Source: Burkholderia ubonensis (lineage in GTDB: Bacteria; Pseudomonadota; Gammaproteobacteria; Burkholderiales; Burkholderiaceae). From it: 64,000 nucleotides of DNA. Positions 1-9,505 of this stretch are shown here, piece after piece (position 1 is the stretch's first letter; the number at the start of each line of letters is the position of its first letter). Made by a program: the position numbers and the translations under genes. Location of the stretch: contig NZ_CP013421.1 of the NCBI RefSeq assembly GCF_001718695.1, forward strand, positions 1,116,001-1,180,000, written 5' to 3'. A model generated the notes under the pieces. It saw only the letters and a program-made list of their open reading frames with translations. It was not told the DNA's origin and did no database searches.

Positions 1-1
1 G

Positions 2-1342
2 TCGCCGCAGCGGGAAGCGCATGCGAAGCCCGACACGCAGCTGCCGCCGGCGCCGCGCTCGATCGCGGAAACCGGGCTGAGCCAGACCTTCGTGGCTGGG
101 CTCGTGCTGAAGGCGACGCTGGTGCTCGGCCGCCCGTCGTACGGCGATCTGATCGACCGGCACTGCCTGCCGATCTCGGTGCTCGACGACGTGCTCGCGT
201 TCCTCGTGCGCGAGCATCTCGTCGAGATCACGCATCGCGGCACGACCGATCTCGACGTGTCGTTCCGTCTGACCGACGCCGGCCGCGTCGCGGCGCTCGA
301 AGAGCGCGCGCGCAGCAGCTACAGCGGGCCGGCGCCGGTGCCGCTCGATGCGTATCTCGCCTGCATCGACGCGCATTCGGTGCGCAAGCTGCGCGTCGCG
401 CAGAACGACGTGTGGGCCGTGTTCGACGGCGTGATCATGGACACGTCGATCCTCGACGCGGCCGCCGCCGCGCTGAACGCCGGCCGGCCGCTGCTGATCC
501 ACGGCCCTGCGGGCAGCGGCAAGACCTTCCTCGCGGAGCGCCTCGGCATGCTGATGCGCGGCGACGTGCCGGTGCCGTACGCGATCTACGCGGGCGGCGA
601 GATCATCCAGATCCACGACCCGCTCGTGCACGTCGACGCGGCGCAGCAGCCGGACGGGCAGTCGGTCGACCGCCGCTGGCGGCTGTGCGAGCGCCCGATG
701 GTGATGTCCGGCGGCGAGCTGACGCTCGACGAGCTCGACCTGCGGCGCGAAGACGCGTCCGGCTGCTACCAGGCGCCGCCGCACGTGAAGGCCAACATGG
801 GCATGTACGTCGTCGACGACCTCGGCCGCCAGCGCGTCGAGCCGCGCGACCTGCTCAACCGCTGGCTGCGGCCGCTCGATCGCGGCGTCGACCTGCTGAC
901 GCTCGGCTCGGGCAACCGCTTTCTCGTGCCGTTCGACGTGTGGCCGGTGTTCTCGAGCAACATCGCGCCGTCGCAGTTCGGCGACGACGCGTTCCTGCGC
1001 CGCCTCGGCTCGAAGCTCTACGTCGGGCCGATGGAGATCGAGGACTACCGCACGGTGTTCGACGCCGCGTGCGAGTCGCTCGGGCTGGTGTCGTCGCAGG
1101 ACGCCTTCGACTACCTGCTGCACCGGCTGCACCTGCCGACCGGCAAGGCGTTCCTCGCCTGCTTCCCGGGCGACCTGCTGCGTCTCGTCGCCGCGTCGGC
1201 GCGCTATCGCGGCGATCCGCCCGAAGTGACGCACGACGCGCTGCATGACGCCTGGGCCAGCTATTTCGGCGCGGCGCCGGAGCGCGACGGCGGGTATCTG
1301 CCGCCGGGCGAGCGCGGCGGTCGCACGCGCGTCGCCGGTTGA
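2..1342 (+). CDS. AAA+ family ATPase of the Tad pilus locus (5' end outside window)
   Basis: The reading frame is open from base 2 with no stop, so the gene almost certainly starts upstream. A GTG at 92 is a possible internal start. A P-loop, GPAGSGKT, is encoded at 503-526, followed by an acidic segment (LTLDELDL) and a sensor-like SSN, which fits an AAA+ ATPase of the kind annotated as an ATPase with chaperone activity next to Flp pilus genes. The N-terminal part before the P-loop resembles a winged-helix or adaptor region. The gene stops 35 bases before cpaB and reads in the same direction, so it probably belongs to the pilus operon. A role as assembly chaperone or regulator is inferred. 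No substrate can be read from the sequence. Confidence 0.75.
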   Translation, partial: SPQREAHAKPDTQLPPAPRSIAETGLSQTFVAGLVLKATLVLGRPSYGDLIDRHCLPISVLDDVLAFLVREHLVEITHRGTTDLDVSFRLTDAGRVAALEERARSSYSGPAPVPLDAYLACIDAHSVRKLRVAQNDVWAVFDGVIMDTSILDAAAAALNAGRPLLIHGPAGSGKTFLAERLGMLMRGDVPVPYAIYAGGEIIQIHDPLVHVDAAQQPDGQSVDRRWRLCERPMVMSGGELTLDELDLRREDASGCYQAPPHVKANMGMYVVDDLGRQRVEPRDLLNRWLRPLDRGVDLLTLGSGNRFLVPFDVWPVFSSNIAPSQFGDDAFLRRLGSKLYVGPMEIEDYRTVFDAACESLGLVSSQDAFDYLLHRLHLPTGKAFLACFPGDLLRLVAASARYRGDPPEVTHDALHDAWASYFGAAPERDGGYLPPGERGGRTRVAG

Positions 1343-1377
1343 GCCGTTTCATTCACGATCTGTCGAGGAGCATTGCC

Positions 1378-2223
1378 ATGAAAAACACTCGCGCAATCTT
1401 GATGCTGGTGGTCGCGATGGTCGCGGGGCTTGCCGCGGTCGTGTTCGCGTCGCGCTGGCTGATGAACACGTCCAACGGTTCGGTCACGTCCGTCGCGGTC
1501 GCGACCACCGACCTCAACCTGGGCGAGCCGATCGGGCCGGCCCAGATCCGCACCATCAGCTGGCCGACGGGCAGCGTGCCCCCGGGCGCGTTCACCGACA
1601 CCAAGTCGCTCGAAGGGCGCGTCGTGCGCACGAGCCTCGCGCGCGGCGAGCCCGTGCTCGAAGCGAAGCTCGCGCCGCTCGGCACGAAGGGCGGGCTGTC
1701 CGCCGTGATCGGCGCGGGCAACCGCGCGATCACGGTGCGCGTCAACGACGTCGTCGGCGTCGCGGGCTTCGCGCTGCCGGGCAACTACGTCGACGTGATC
1801 GTCAACACCCAGGAGCCGGGCAAGACCGACAACCAGCAGAGCATCTCGAAGATCGTGCTCGAGCACATCCTGGTGCTGGCGGTCGCGCAGCAGGTCAGCC
1901 GCGACGACACGCAGCCGAAGGTCGTCAACGCGGTGACGCTCGAAGTGTCGCCCGAGCAGGCGGAGAAGCTCGACGTCGCGCGCAGCGTCGGCACGCTGTC
2001 GCTCGTGCTGCGCAACCAGGTCGACAAGCAGACGCTGAACACCGACGGCGCGACCAAGCTCACGCTGCTCGGCAAGGCACCGGTGCCCGATGCACCGCCC
2101 GCGCCGGCACCGGCCCGCGTGCGAACCGTGCGGGTGCACGTCGCGTCGCACGCGGCGCCGGCGGTGCGGCGCGACTGCATCGGCGTGCTGACCGGCGTGG
2201 CCGGCAGCGTCGAGTGTTTCTGA
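1378..2223 (+). CDS. cpaB: Flp pilus assembly protein CpaB/RcpC
   Basis: A 281-residue protein with one N-terminal membrane segment (about residues 6-24) followed by a SAF-like domain starting near the segment DLNLGEPIGP, the typical order in CpaB/RcpC. The family is periplasmic, works with the secretin in Tad pilus biogenesis and has been suggested to contact the cell wall. I chose the ATG at 1378 because GAGGAG lies seven bases upstream. An in-frame TTG at 1339 would overlap the previous gene and adds residues without family character. The C-terminal 50 residues are proline- and alanine-rich with a pair of cysteines near the end. It sits between the ATPase gene and the secretin gene, as expected for a tad cluster. 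Confidence 0.92.
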   Translation: MKNTRAILMLVVAMVAGLAAVVFASRWLMNTSNGSVTSVAVATTDLNLGEPIGPAQIRTISWPTGSVPPGAFTDTKSLEGRVVRTSLARGEPVLEAKLAPLGTKGGLSAVIGAGNRAITVRVNDVVGVAGFALPGNYVDVIVNTQEPGKTDNQQSISKIVLEHILVLAVAQQVSRDDTQPKVVNAVTLEVSPEQAEKLDVARSVGTLSLVLRNQVDKQTLNTDGATKLTLLGKAPVPDAPPAPAPARVRTVRVHVASHAAPAVRRDCIGVLTGVAGSVECF

Positions 2224-2261
2224 AGCCGCACGACAGGCCCACACAACAGATTAACCAGATC

Positions 2262-2285
2262 GGCCGCCGTCAGGGCACGGCGGCC
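2262..2285. terminator. Stem-loop between cpaB and the secretin gene
   Basis: A perfect 9-bp inverted repeat (GGCCGCCGT and ACGGCGGCC) with a 6-base loop lies in the 112-base gap between cpaB and cpaC. Only two T residues follow, so it is not a canonical intrinsic terminator. It may attenuate transcription or mark an mRNA end inside the operon. This is inferred from the dyad only. Confidence 0.4.
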
Positions 2286-2335
2286 TTGGAAGTCGACAAC
2301 CGGCGCTGCGCCGGGAATTCGGGGGATCAGACGAA

Positions 2336-4270
2336 ATGAAGATCAAACCGCAACACTCAGGTACCGGCCCGGTGCGCACACGTATCGCACGAGGCGCGAT
2401 GATGGCCGCGATCCTCTGTACCGGAACGCTGACGGTATACAGCGCACTGGCGCAGGAAGCCGCCGAATCGGCGGCATTGACGAAGGGCGGCGCGAGCGCG
2501 CCGGCCGCCGTCGCGAAGGGACCGATGCAGATGACGATCAGCATGACGCCGGCGCCTGCGGCGGGCGCCGCGGCCGCCGCCGCGAACGGGCCGCTGCGCG
2601 GGCCGAACTGCGTCGGCGCGGTGCGTGAATCGACGTCCGTCAGCGTGCCGCTCGGCAAGTCGATGCTGGTGCCGATGCCGGAGCCCGTGCGCAACCGCAC
2701 GATCGGCAACCCGGCCGTCGCGCAGGCGACGATGGTGTCGCCGCAGACGCTCTACATCCTCGGGCTGTCGGTCGGCACGACCAACATGATCGTGCAGGGC
2801 AAGAGCGGCGCGTGCCGGATCATCGACGTGGCGGTCGGCGCCGACGCGGGCGGCCTGCAGGCGTCGCTCGGGCAGCTGATGCCGGGCGAGCGCGACATCC
2901 ACGTGTCGACCGCGGCCGACACGATCGTGCTCGCGGGCAACGTGTCGAGCGCGCAGGCCGCGCAGCAGGCCGTGCAGATCGCGCGCGCCTACAGCGACAG
3001 CGCCGGCGGCGGCGAAGGCGGGACGGCCAAGGGCGGCGGCACCGTGCTCAACATGCTGACCGTGACCGCGCCGCAGCAGGTGATGCTCGAGGTGAAGGTC
3101 GCCGAGGTGTCGAAGACGCTGATCAACCAGCTCGGCTCGGCGTTCAACATCCAGGGCGGCTTCGGCTCGTGGAGCGGCGCGCTGGTGAGCAACCTGCTCG
3201 CCGGCGTCGCGAGCGGCATCGTCGCGAACAAGGCGAACAACCGGCCGTTCAGCGTCGCGGTGGACGCGCAGAACACCGACAACCTCGTCAAGATCCTCGC
3301 GGAGCCGAACCTCGTGACGATCAGCGGCCAGGAAGCGACGTTCCTCGCCGGCGGCAAGATCTTCATCCCGGTCCCGCAGAGCAATACCGGCGGCGGCTCG
3401 ACGATCACGCTGCAGGAGGAGGAATTCGGCGTCGCGCTGCGGTTCCTGCCGACGGTGCTGTCGAACGGCCGCATCAGCCTGAAGGTCGCGCCGGAGGTGT
3501 CGGAGCTGTCGCAGACGGGCGTCACGCTCACCGCGACCAACGTCGCCGGCGCGTCGATCCTGCCGCTGATCACGACGCGGCGCGCATCGACGACCGTGCA
3601 GATGGCCGACGGCGAATCGTTCGCGATCGGCGGGCTGATCAAGGACAACGCGACGGGCTCGCTGAAGGCGGTGCCGGGCATCGGCGAAATCCCGGTGCTG
3701 GGGGCGCTGGCGCGCAGTACGTCGTTCCAGCAGGACCGCACCGAGCTGATCTTCATCATCACGCCGCACCTCGTGAAGCCGCTGCAGACCGCCGACGTGC
3801 CGCTGCCGACCGACAGCTTCACCCGGACGAACGAAGTCGACGTGTTCGCGACCGGCAACATGGAAGGCCGCCACGGCGTGCGCCGGCCGGCCGCGCAACC
3901 GGCGAACGGCGCCGCGGATGCGCCGCAGGCACCGGCGCCCACGCCCGCGCAGCAATCGGCTGCGCCCGCGGCGGCCGCGCCCGCACCGCGTGCCCCGGCG
4001 CCTGCCGACGCACCGGCGCCTGCCGCGGTCCAGCCGGAGAACGCGGCGGCAGCCGCACCGGCTGCGGCCGGTGCGGTGAGCGCGGCGCCGGCCGTCGCGC
4101 AGCCGCCGGCCGATGCGGCCAACGCAGCCCGTGTCGCACGCATCGAAGCCGCCGCCGCGCGTCTCGCGGCGGCCGCGGGCAGCACGCCGCCCCAGAAGCC
4201 CCGGCTGCCAGCCGCCGCCCACGCGCAGGTCGCGCGGGCGAACGCAGGCCCCCAGTCCACCGATCATTGA
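2336..4270 (+). CDS. cpaC: Tad pilus outer-membrane secretin CpaC/RcpA
   Basis: A 644-residue secretin. Residues 1-39 are a signal peptide ending in SALA. Residues 97-160 match the N-terminal pilus-formation (N0-like) domain, about 183-220 a BON-like segment, and about 240-485 the secretin core, with the family signature around VPGIGEIPVLG at 447-457. Secretins form the multimeric outer-membrane gate for the Flp pilus. From about residue 515 to the end there is a long low-complexity Ala/Pro-rich tail of roughly 130 residues, much longer than in typical RcpA proteins. The start is the ATG 66 bases downstream of the stem-loop. The order cpaB then cpaC, followed by a small lipoprotein, is that of tad loci. 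Confidence 0.93.
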   Translation: MKIKPQHSGTGPVRTRIARGAMMAAILCTGTLTVYSALAQEAAESAALTKGGASAPAAVAKGPMQMTISMTPAPAAGAAAAAANGPLRGPNCVGAVRESTSVSVPLGKSMLVPMPEPVRNRTIGNPAVAQATMVSPQTLYILGLSVGTTNMIVQGKSGACRIIDVAVGADAGGLQASLGQLMPGERDIHVSTAADTIVLAGNVSSAQAAQQAVQIARAYSDSAGGGEGGTAKGGGTVLNMLTVTAPQQVMLEVKVAEVSKTLINQLGSAFNIQGGFGSWSGALVSNLLAGVASGIVANKANNRPFSVAVDAQNTDNLVKILAEPNLVTISGQEATFLAGGKIFIPVPQSNTGGGSTITLQEEEFGVALRFLPTVLSNGRISLKVAPEVSELSQTGVTLTATNVAGASILPLITTRRASTTVQMADGESFAIGGLIKDNATGSLKAVPGIGEIPVLGALARSTSFQQDRTELIFIITPHLVKPLQTADVPLPTDSFTRTNEVDVFATGNMEGRHGVRRPAAQPANGAADAPQAPAPTPAQQSAAPAAAAPAPRAPAPADAPAPAAVQPENAAAAAPAAAGAVSAAPAVAQPPADAANAARVARIEAAAARLAAAAGSTPPQKPRLPAAAHAQVARANAGPQSTDH

Positions 4271-4290
4271 ATCCACTCAAGGGGAAGCTC

Positions 4291-4587
4291 ATGAAATCCG
4301 CCTACCTCGTAATCGTGCGCCGCATGGCCCTGGCCGCGCCGCTCGCCGCCGCGCTCGCGGGCTGCATGTCGTCGACGCCGGTGTGGGACGGCCGGTTCGG
4401 CGAATCGGTGCGCACCGTGATGCAAGCGCAGATCATCGATCCGCACGCCGCGGAGCACGCGCCGTCCACGCCGGCCGTGTCGGGCCACGCCGCGGCGTCC
4501 GCGCTCGACAACTACGACAAGTCGTTCAAGCAGCCGGAGCCGAAGGGCAATGCCTTCGTGATCGGCATCGGCAAGTCGGCGCAATAA
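4291..4587 (+). CDS. Small lipoprotein of the Tad locus
   Basis: A 98-residue protein with a signal peptide ending in a lipobox-like LAGC, so the mature protein is predicted to be lipidated. The mature part carries a G-E-S-V-R segment and an IDP motif, features seen in short lipoproteins encoded beside Tad secretins. It occupies the position of rcpB/cpaD-type genes, whose products assist secretin assembly, but it is too short for a full CpaD and I do not claim that identity. The start ATG at 4291 follows a purine-rich GGGGAAG and lies 20 bases after the secretin stop. Confidence 0.8.
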   Translation: MKSAYLVIVRRMALAAPLAAALAGCMSSTPVWDGRFGESVRTVMQAQIIDPHAAEHAPSTPAVSGHAAASALDNYDKSFKQPEPKGNAFVIGIGKSAQ

Positions 4588-4613
4588 CAACAGGCAAGCT
4601 CAGGGAGAACGCC

Positions 4614-5885
4614 ATGTCCAGCGCAGCTCGTCATCCGAAACTCACGCGCCGCAGTTTGCATCGACAGCGCGGCGCCGTCGCGGTCGTCGTCGCCGTCGCG
4701 CTGGCGGTGCTGATCGGGTTCGTCGGCCTCGCGCTGGATCTTGGCAAGCTGTACGTCACGCGCAGCGAGCTGCAGAACAGCGCCGACGCCTGCGCGCTGT
4801 CCGCCGCGCGTGACCTGACTTCGGCGATCAGCCTGTCCGTCGCGGAGGCGGACGGCATCGCCGCCGGTCACGTCAACTTCGCGTTCTTTCAGAAGAGCGC
4901 GGTGCAGATGCTGACCGATTCGAACGTCACGTTCAGCGATTCGCTGACGAATCCGTTCCTGACGAAGACGGCGGTTTCGACGCCGGCCAACGTCAAGTAC
5001 GTGAAATGCACGGCCACGTTGAGCGGCATCGCGAACTGGTTCGTCGGCGTGTTGAACACGATGCCCGGCGTACAGGTCGCGAACGCGACGCAGGTGTCGG
5101 CGAGCGCGATCGCGACCGTCGCCGCCGGGCAGACGACCTGTGCGATTCCGGTGTTCGTGTGCCGCGCCTCGTCGGCCGCGCCGTACAAGGTCGGCGACTG
5201 GATCTCGTCGCCGTCCGGGTCGTCGTCGACCTACGGCCCCGGCAACTTCGGCTGGGCGGCGCTCGATGGCTCGACCAACGAGACGACCATCGCGAGCGAG
5301 CTGTCGGGCAACACCTGCAACATCACGTCGCCGCCCGATCTCGGCTCGACCGGCTTGAAGTCCGCGTCGCTGCGCGCCTGGAACACCCGCTTCGGCATCT
5401 ATACGAACGGCGCGAACGGCTCGAGCGGCCAGCCCGACTTCACCGGCTATGCGTACGTCGGGCCGAAATACGGGCCGCCCGGCACGCCGGGCATCGTCGG
5501 CGATGCGTACACACAGTTCGTGCTCGATCGCGCCAGCTTCAAGTCCTACCAGGGCGACGGCGCGCCGCCGGCCGGCAGCGGCATCGCGACCAACGGGACG
5601 GCCACCGCGAGCAACTATCAGACGTACGGCGGCGATCGCCGGCTCGCGCTGGCGCCGGAGGGCGACTGCTCGACGCTGTCGGGCAGCAGCAGCAAGCTGC
5701 ACGTCACGCAGTGGGACTGCGTGCTGATGCTCGATCCGTTGCCGTTCAGCCCGGGCGCGGGCGGCGTGGTCGCGCACCTCGAATATCTCGGCTCGACCGC
5801 ATCGGGCTCGACACCTTGCGCGACGCACGGGCTGCCGGGCGTCGGCAGCTCGGCGGGCGTCAAGGTGCCGATGCTCGTTCAATAG
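4614..5885 (+). CDS. TadG-like Flp pilus assembly protein
   Basis: A 423-residue protein beginning with a short basic stretch and then a hydrophobic helix at about residues 20-42 (starting GAVAVVVAVALAV), followed by DLGKLYVTRSELQNSADA, which is the hallmark of the TadG-like N-terminal Tad domain. The remainder is a large extracytoplasmic domain rich in Ser, Gly and Thr with several cysteines that may form disulfides. Members of this family are pseudopilin-like proteins needed for Flp pilus biogenesis. The ATG at 4614 has GGGAG upstream and is preferred over upstream in-frame codons that overlap the lipoprotein gene. It is followed 13 bases later by tadE. Confidence 0.88.
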   Translation: MSSAARHPKLTRRSLHRQRGAVAVVVAVALAVLIGFVGLALDLGKLYVTRSELQNSADACALSAARDLTSAISLSVAEADGIAAGHVNFAFFQKSAVQMLTDSNVTFSDSLTNPFLTKTAVSTPANVKYVKCTATLSGIANWFVGVLNTMPGVQVANATQVSASAIATVAAGQTTCAIPVFVCRASSAAPYKVGDWISSPSGSSSTYGPGNFGWAALDGSTNETTIASELSGNTCNITSPPDLGSTGLKSASLRAWNTRFGIYTNGANGSSGQPDFTGYAYVGPKYGPPGTPGIVGDAYTQFVLDRASFKSYQGDGAPPAGSGIATNGTATASNYQTYGGDRRLALAPEGDCSTLSGSSSKLHVTQWDCVLMLDPLPFSPGAGGVVAHLEYLGSTASGSTPCATHGLPGVGSSAGVKVPMLVQ

Positions 5886-5898
5886 AGGAGACGCGATC

Positions 5899-6432
5899 AT
5901 GAAAAGGCTTCCGATGCACCGTTCGCGCATGCGCGGCGTGGCCGCCGTGGAGTTCGCGCTGGTGCTGATCCCGCTGATCGTGCTCGCGACCGGCGTGGCC
6001 GAGTTCGGCCGCGCGATCTACCAGTACGAGGCGCTGACCAAGTCGACCCGCGACGCCGCGCGCTACCTGTCGACCTACCTGTCGAGCGATCCCGCCTATC
6101 CGCTTGCGGCGGCGCAGTGCCTCGCCGTCTACGGCAGTACGACCTGCGGCGCGACGGGCACCGAGCTGGTGCCGGGGCTCACCACGTCGATGGTGATCGT
6201 CTGCGACGCCGCGCACACGCCCGACTGCGCCGATGCGTCGGATCCGCCGCAGTTCGCGAACGTGGCGACCTACGACACCAACAACGGGGCGTCGAGCGGC
6301 ACGCCGTCGGGGAGCATCAACCTGGTCGAGGTGAAGATCAAGGGCTACAAGTACCAGCCGATCCCGGCGTTCCCCGGCCTGCCGCAGATCACCTTCGGCA
6401 ACATCGTCACCGTGATGAGGCAAGTGTCATGA
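5899..6432 (+). CDS. tadE: TadE-like pseudopilin
   Basis: A 177-residue protein with a TadE-like N-terminus: GVAAVEFALVLIPL, then a conserved E-F-G-R and a tyrosine-containing segment after the membrane helix. TadE and TadF are processed like type IV prepilins and act as minor pseudopilins in Tad systems. The glutamate of VEFALV lies where the prepilin-peptidase recognition Glu is expected. A ribosome site, AGAGGAGA, precedes the ATG. The stop overlaps the next start in an ATGA, indicating translational coupling to the second TadE/F-like gene. Confidence 0.88.
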   Translation: MKRLPMHRSRMRGVAAVEFALVLIPLIVLATGVAEFGRAIYQYEALTKSTRDAARYLSTYLSSDPAYPLAAAQCLAVYGSTTCGATGTELVPGLTTSMVIVCDAAHTPDCADASDPPQFANVATYDTNNGASSGTPSGSINLVEVKIKGYKYQPIPAFPGLPQITFGNIVTVMRQVS

Positions 6433-6872
6433 AACCGCGCACCCGTTCCCCGCTGTGCCGCCGCAACGAGCGCGGCGCGACCGTCGTCGAGTTCGCGCTG
6501 GTCGCGGCGATCTTCTGCACGCTGCTCATCGGCATCTGCGAGTTCGGCCGCGTGCTGTTCTACTGGAACACCGCGAGCGAGGCGATGCGCCTCGGCGCGC
6601 GCACCGCGACCGTGTGCGACGTGAACGCCGCCGGCATCGTCAAGCGCGTGAAGTCGATGCTGCCGATCCTGGCCGATGCGAACGTCGCGGTGACCTACAC
6701 GCCGTCGGGCTGCGACGTGAGCAGCTGCTCGTTCGTGACGCTGAGCATCACGAACCTCACCGTCAAGACGATGGTCCCGTTCGTCAACGTCGCGCTCACT
6801 ATGCCGCCCTTCACGACGACGCTCCCGCGAGAGAGCCTGAATTCCTCGACCGGCGGATCAGCCTGTCAATAA
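6429..6872 (+). CDS. TadE/TadF-like pseudopilin
   Basis: A 147-residue protein whose N-terminus (GATVVEFALVAAIF, then CEFGRVLFYWN) is the TadE-family motif repeated in a second gene, so it is a paralogue of the preceding pseudopilin and probably fills the TadF slot. It starts in the ATGA overlap with the upstream gene. The mature part has four cysteines, possibly two disulfides. A function as minor pseudopilin in the Tad pilus is known for the family and inferred here from position. Confidence 0.85.
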   Translation: MKPRTRSPLCRRNERGATVVEFALVAAIFCTLLIGICEFGRVLFYWNTASEAMRLGARTATVCDVNAAGIVKRVKSMLPILADANVAVTYTPSGCDVSSCSFVTLSITNLTVKTMVPFVNVALTMPPFTTTLPRESLNSSTGGSACQ

Positions 6873-6892
6873 TTGCACGACGAGGCACAGTC

Positions 6893-8101
6893 ATGATCAA
6901 TATCCTCGTAGCTTCCGACGACACGGCCCGGCTCATGCGGATCGCGCGTCTCGTCAGCGACGCCGGCCGCTACCGCGTCACGCGCGCGGCCGGCCGGCCT
7001 TCGCAGATCGAGCATCGCACCGACGGGCTCGACGCGTTCGACATCCTGCTGATCGACAGCGGGCAGATCGATGCGGCTGAGCTGGCGGCGCTCGAACGCA
7101 TCTGCCGGCAGCATCCGGGCCTGACCGGCATCCTGGTGAGCGCCGACGCATCGCCGCAGATGCTGCTGGACGCCATGCGCGCTGGCGCGCGCGACGTGCT
7201 GCAGTGGCCGATCGACACGGCCGCGCTCGCCCGTGCGCTCGAACGCGCGGCCGCGCAGAGCACGCGGCGCGACAGCGGCGACACCCGGATCGTGTCGTTC
7301 ATGTCGTGCAAGGGCGGCTCGGGCACGACGTTCGTCGCGAGCAACGTCGCGTACGAGATCGCCGAGACCTTCAAGCGTCGCGTGCTGCTGATCGACCTGA
7401 ACCAGCAGTTCGGCGACGCGGCGTTCCTCGTCTCCGACGAGACGCCGCCGTCGACGCTGCCGCAGCTCTGCACGCAGCTCGAACGCCTGGACGGCGCGTT
7501 TCTCGACGCGAGCGTCGCGCGGGTCAGCGACACCTTCCACGTGCTGGCCGGCGCGGGCGATCCCGTGAAGGCGGCCGAGATGCGCGACGACGCGCTCGAA
7601 TGGATCCTCGGCGTTGCCGCGCCGCGCTACGACTTCGTGATCTTCGACGTCGGCCTGAGCCTCAATCCGGTATCGATGGTCGCGCTCGACCGCAGCGACC
7701 GGATCGGGCTCGTGCTGCTGCCGACGATGCCGCACGTGCGCGCGGGGCGCCGGCTGCAGGAAATCCTGATGTCGCTCGGCTACTCGAGCGACCAGCTGCG
7801 GCTCGTGGTGAACCGGATGACGCGCACGGGCGAGCGCACCCGCACCGCGCTCGAGGAAGTGCTCGGCATGCACGCGAGCACCACGATTCCGGATGACGCC
7901 GACACCGTGCGCGAAGCGATCGACCAGGGGTATCCGGTGTCGCGCCTGGCGCGCACCGCCGGCGTCGCGCGCGCGGTGCACGCGTGCGCGAAGCAGATCG
8001 TCGAAGGCGACGTGCGCACCCAGCCCGACGCGGCCAGCAGCGAACCGTTGATGTCCCGGCTGTTCGGCCGCAAGGCCACGCCGAAGCTCAAGTCCATGTG
8101 A
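6893..8101 (+). CDS. cpaE: Tad pilus localisation ATPase CpaE/TadZ
   Basis: A 402-residue protein with a receiver-like N-terminal domain (about 1-120) and a ParA/MinD-type ATPase domain from about residue 131. The P-loop is deviant: K140-GGSGTT keeps the signature lysine but has threonine where the second Walker lysine normally sits, as reported for TadZ/CpaE-type proteins. A conserved [11 protein letters not shown] follows at 165-174. CpaE/TadZ proteins localise to the pole and recruit the secretion machine. The start ATG at 6893 lies 20 bases after the preceding stop, and GAGGCAC upstream is a weak ribosome site. Next in line is the secretion ATPase gene, as in other tad clusters. Confidence 0.9.
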   Translation: MINILVASDDTARLMRIARLVSDAGRYRVTRAAGRPSQIEHRTDGLDAFDILLIDSGQIDAAELAALERICRQHPGLTGILVSADASPQMLLDAMRAGARDVLQWPIDTAALARALERAAAQSTRRDSGDTRIVSFMSCKGGSGTTFVASNVAYEIAETFKRRVLLIDLNQQFGDAAFLVSDETPPSTLPQLCTQLERLDGAFLDASVARVSDTFHVLAGAGDPVKAAEMRDDALEWILGVAAPRYDFVIFDVGLSLNPVSMVALDRSDRIGLVLLPTMPHVRAGRRLQEILMSLGYSSDQLRLVVNRMTRTGERTRTALEEVLGMHASTTIPDDADTVREAIDQGYPVSRLARTAGVARAVHACAKQIVEGDVRTQPDAASSEPLMSRLFGRKATPKLKSM

Positions 8102-8120
8102 ATCTTTCGGGGAAACCATC

Positions 8121-9488
8121 ATGTCATTGCGCGAACAGATGTCGTTGTATCGGACCCAGGCGCCGGCAACGGGCGCGGAGTCGGCCGGATCGGGCCATCC
8201 GTCGGTACGCGACGCGTATCAGAAGCTGCGCCGCGAGATCCATGCCGCGGTGCTGGAACGTGTCGAGCTCGAGCGGCTGTCGCGCCTGCCGCAGGAGCAG
8301 GTCCGCCACGAGATCTCGATGCTGATCGCGCGCATCCTCGACGAGGACAGGCTGCCCGCGAACGACATCGAGCGGCGCCAGCTCGCGATCGACGTGTACG
8401 ACGAGATGTTCGGCTTCGGCCCGCTCGAATCGCTGCTGCGCGACCCGAGCGTGTCGGACATCCTCGTCAACACGTACAAGCAGGTCTATGTCGAGCGGCA
8501 CGGCCAGCTCGAATTGACCGACGTGACGTTCTACGACGACGCACACCTGATGAAGGTGATCGAGAAGATCGTGTCGCGCGTCGGCCGCCGCATCGACGAA
8601 TCGAGCCCGATGGTCGACGCGCGCCTGCCGGACGGCTCGCGCGTCAACGCGATCATCCCGCCGTCGGCGATCGACGGCCCGCTGATGTCGATCCGGCGCT
8701 TCGCGGTGTGCCCGCTGAAGATGGACGACCTCGTGCGCTTCCAGAGCCTCACGCCGCCGATGGCGGAGCTGCTGGACGCGCTGTCGCGCGCGAAGGTGAA
8801 CGTGCTGGTGTCGGGCGGCACCGGCAGCGGCAAGACGACGCTGCTCAACATCCTGTCGGGCTTCATTCCGCCGAACGAGCGGATCGTCACGATCGAGGAC
8901 GCGGCCGAACTCCAGCTCCAGCAGCCGCACGTGCTGCGCCTCGAGACGCGTCCGCCGAACATCGAGGGCAAGGGCGAGATCACGCAGCGCACGCTGGTGC
9001 GCAACGCGCTGCGGATGCGCCCGGACCGCATCATCCTCGGCGAAGTGCGCGGCGCGGAGGCGCTCGACATGCTGAACGCGATGAACACCGGCCACGAAGG
9101 TTCGCTCGCGACGATCCACGCGAACACGCCGCGCGACGCGCTGACGCGCCTCGAGAACATGATCAGCATCGCCGGCCTGTCGCTGCCGCCGAAGACGATG
9201 CGCCAGCAGATCGCGTCGGCGATCTCGGTCGTCGTGCAGGCGGCGCGCCTGACCGACGGCAAGCGCAAGATCGTCAGCATCTCCGAGCTGACCGGGATGG
9301 AAGGCGACATCATCAACATGCAGGAGATTTTCACGTTCAGGCGCACGGGCGTGGACAAGGACGGCACGGTGCGCGGGCACTTCACCGCGACCGGCGTGCG
9401 GCCGAAGTTCGCGGACCGCCTGCAGGCGTTCGGCATCAACCTGCCGGACGCGCTCTACGACCCGTCGCGCCATTACGAGGCGAACTGA
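8121..9488 (+). CDS. cpaF: Tad pilus secretion ATPase CpaF/TadA
   Basis: A 455-residue member of the GspE/VirB11 secretion ATPases. It shows Walker [10 protein letters not shown] at 232-240, Walker B ILGEVRG near 305-311 and the histidine-box segment TIHANTP at 331-337, plus the usual N-terminal domain with [12 protein letters not shown] sequence around 110-117. The family forms a hexameric cytoplasmic motor that powers Flp pilin polymerisation. All catalytic motifs look intact. The start is the ATG 19 bases after cpaE, preceded by a GGGGAAA ribosome site. The gene is followed by its inner-membrane platform partners tadB and tadC. Confidence 0.95.
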   Translation: MSLREQMSLYRTQAPATGAESAGSGHPSVRDAYQKLRREIHAAVLERVELERLSRLPQEQVRHEISMLIARILDEDRLPANDIERRQLAIDVYDEMFGFGPLESLLRDPSVSDILVNTYKQVYVERHGQLELTDVTFYDDAHLMKVIEKIVSRVGRRIDESSPMVDARLPDGSRVNAIIPPSAIDGPLMSIRRFAVCPLKMDDLVRFQSLTPPMAELLDALSRAKVNVLVSGGTGSGKTTLLNILSGFIPPNERIVTIEDAAELQLQQPHVLRLETRPPNIEGKGEITQRTLVRNALRMRPDRIILGEVRGAEALDMLNAMNTGHEGSLATIHANTPRDALTRLENMISIAGLSLPPKTMRQQIASAISVVVQAARLTDGKRKIVSISELTGMEGDIINMQEIFTFRRTGVDKDGTVRGHFTATGVRPKFADRLQAFGINLPDALYDPSRHYEAN

Positions 9489-9505
9489 CGACGGCCGGAG
9501 GCCTC

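Noticed and set aside
2357..4276. Long minus-strand frame opposite the secretin gene
   Set aside because: Low-complexity Arg/Gly-rich translation with no family features. The plus-strand secretin explains the region fully.
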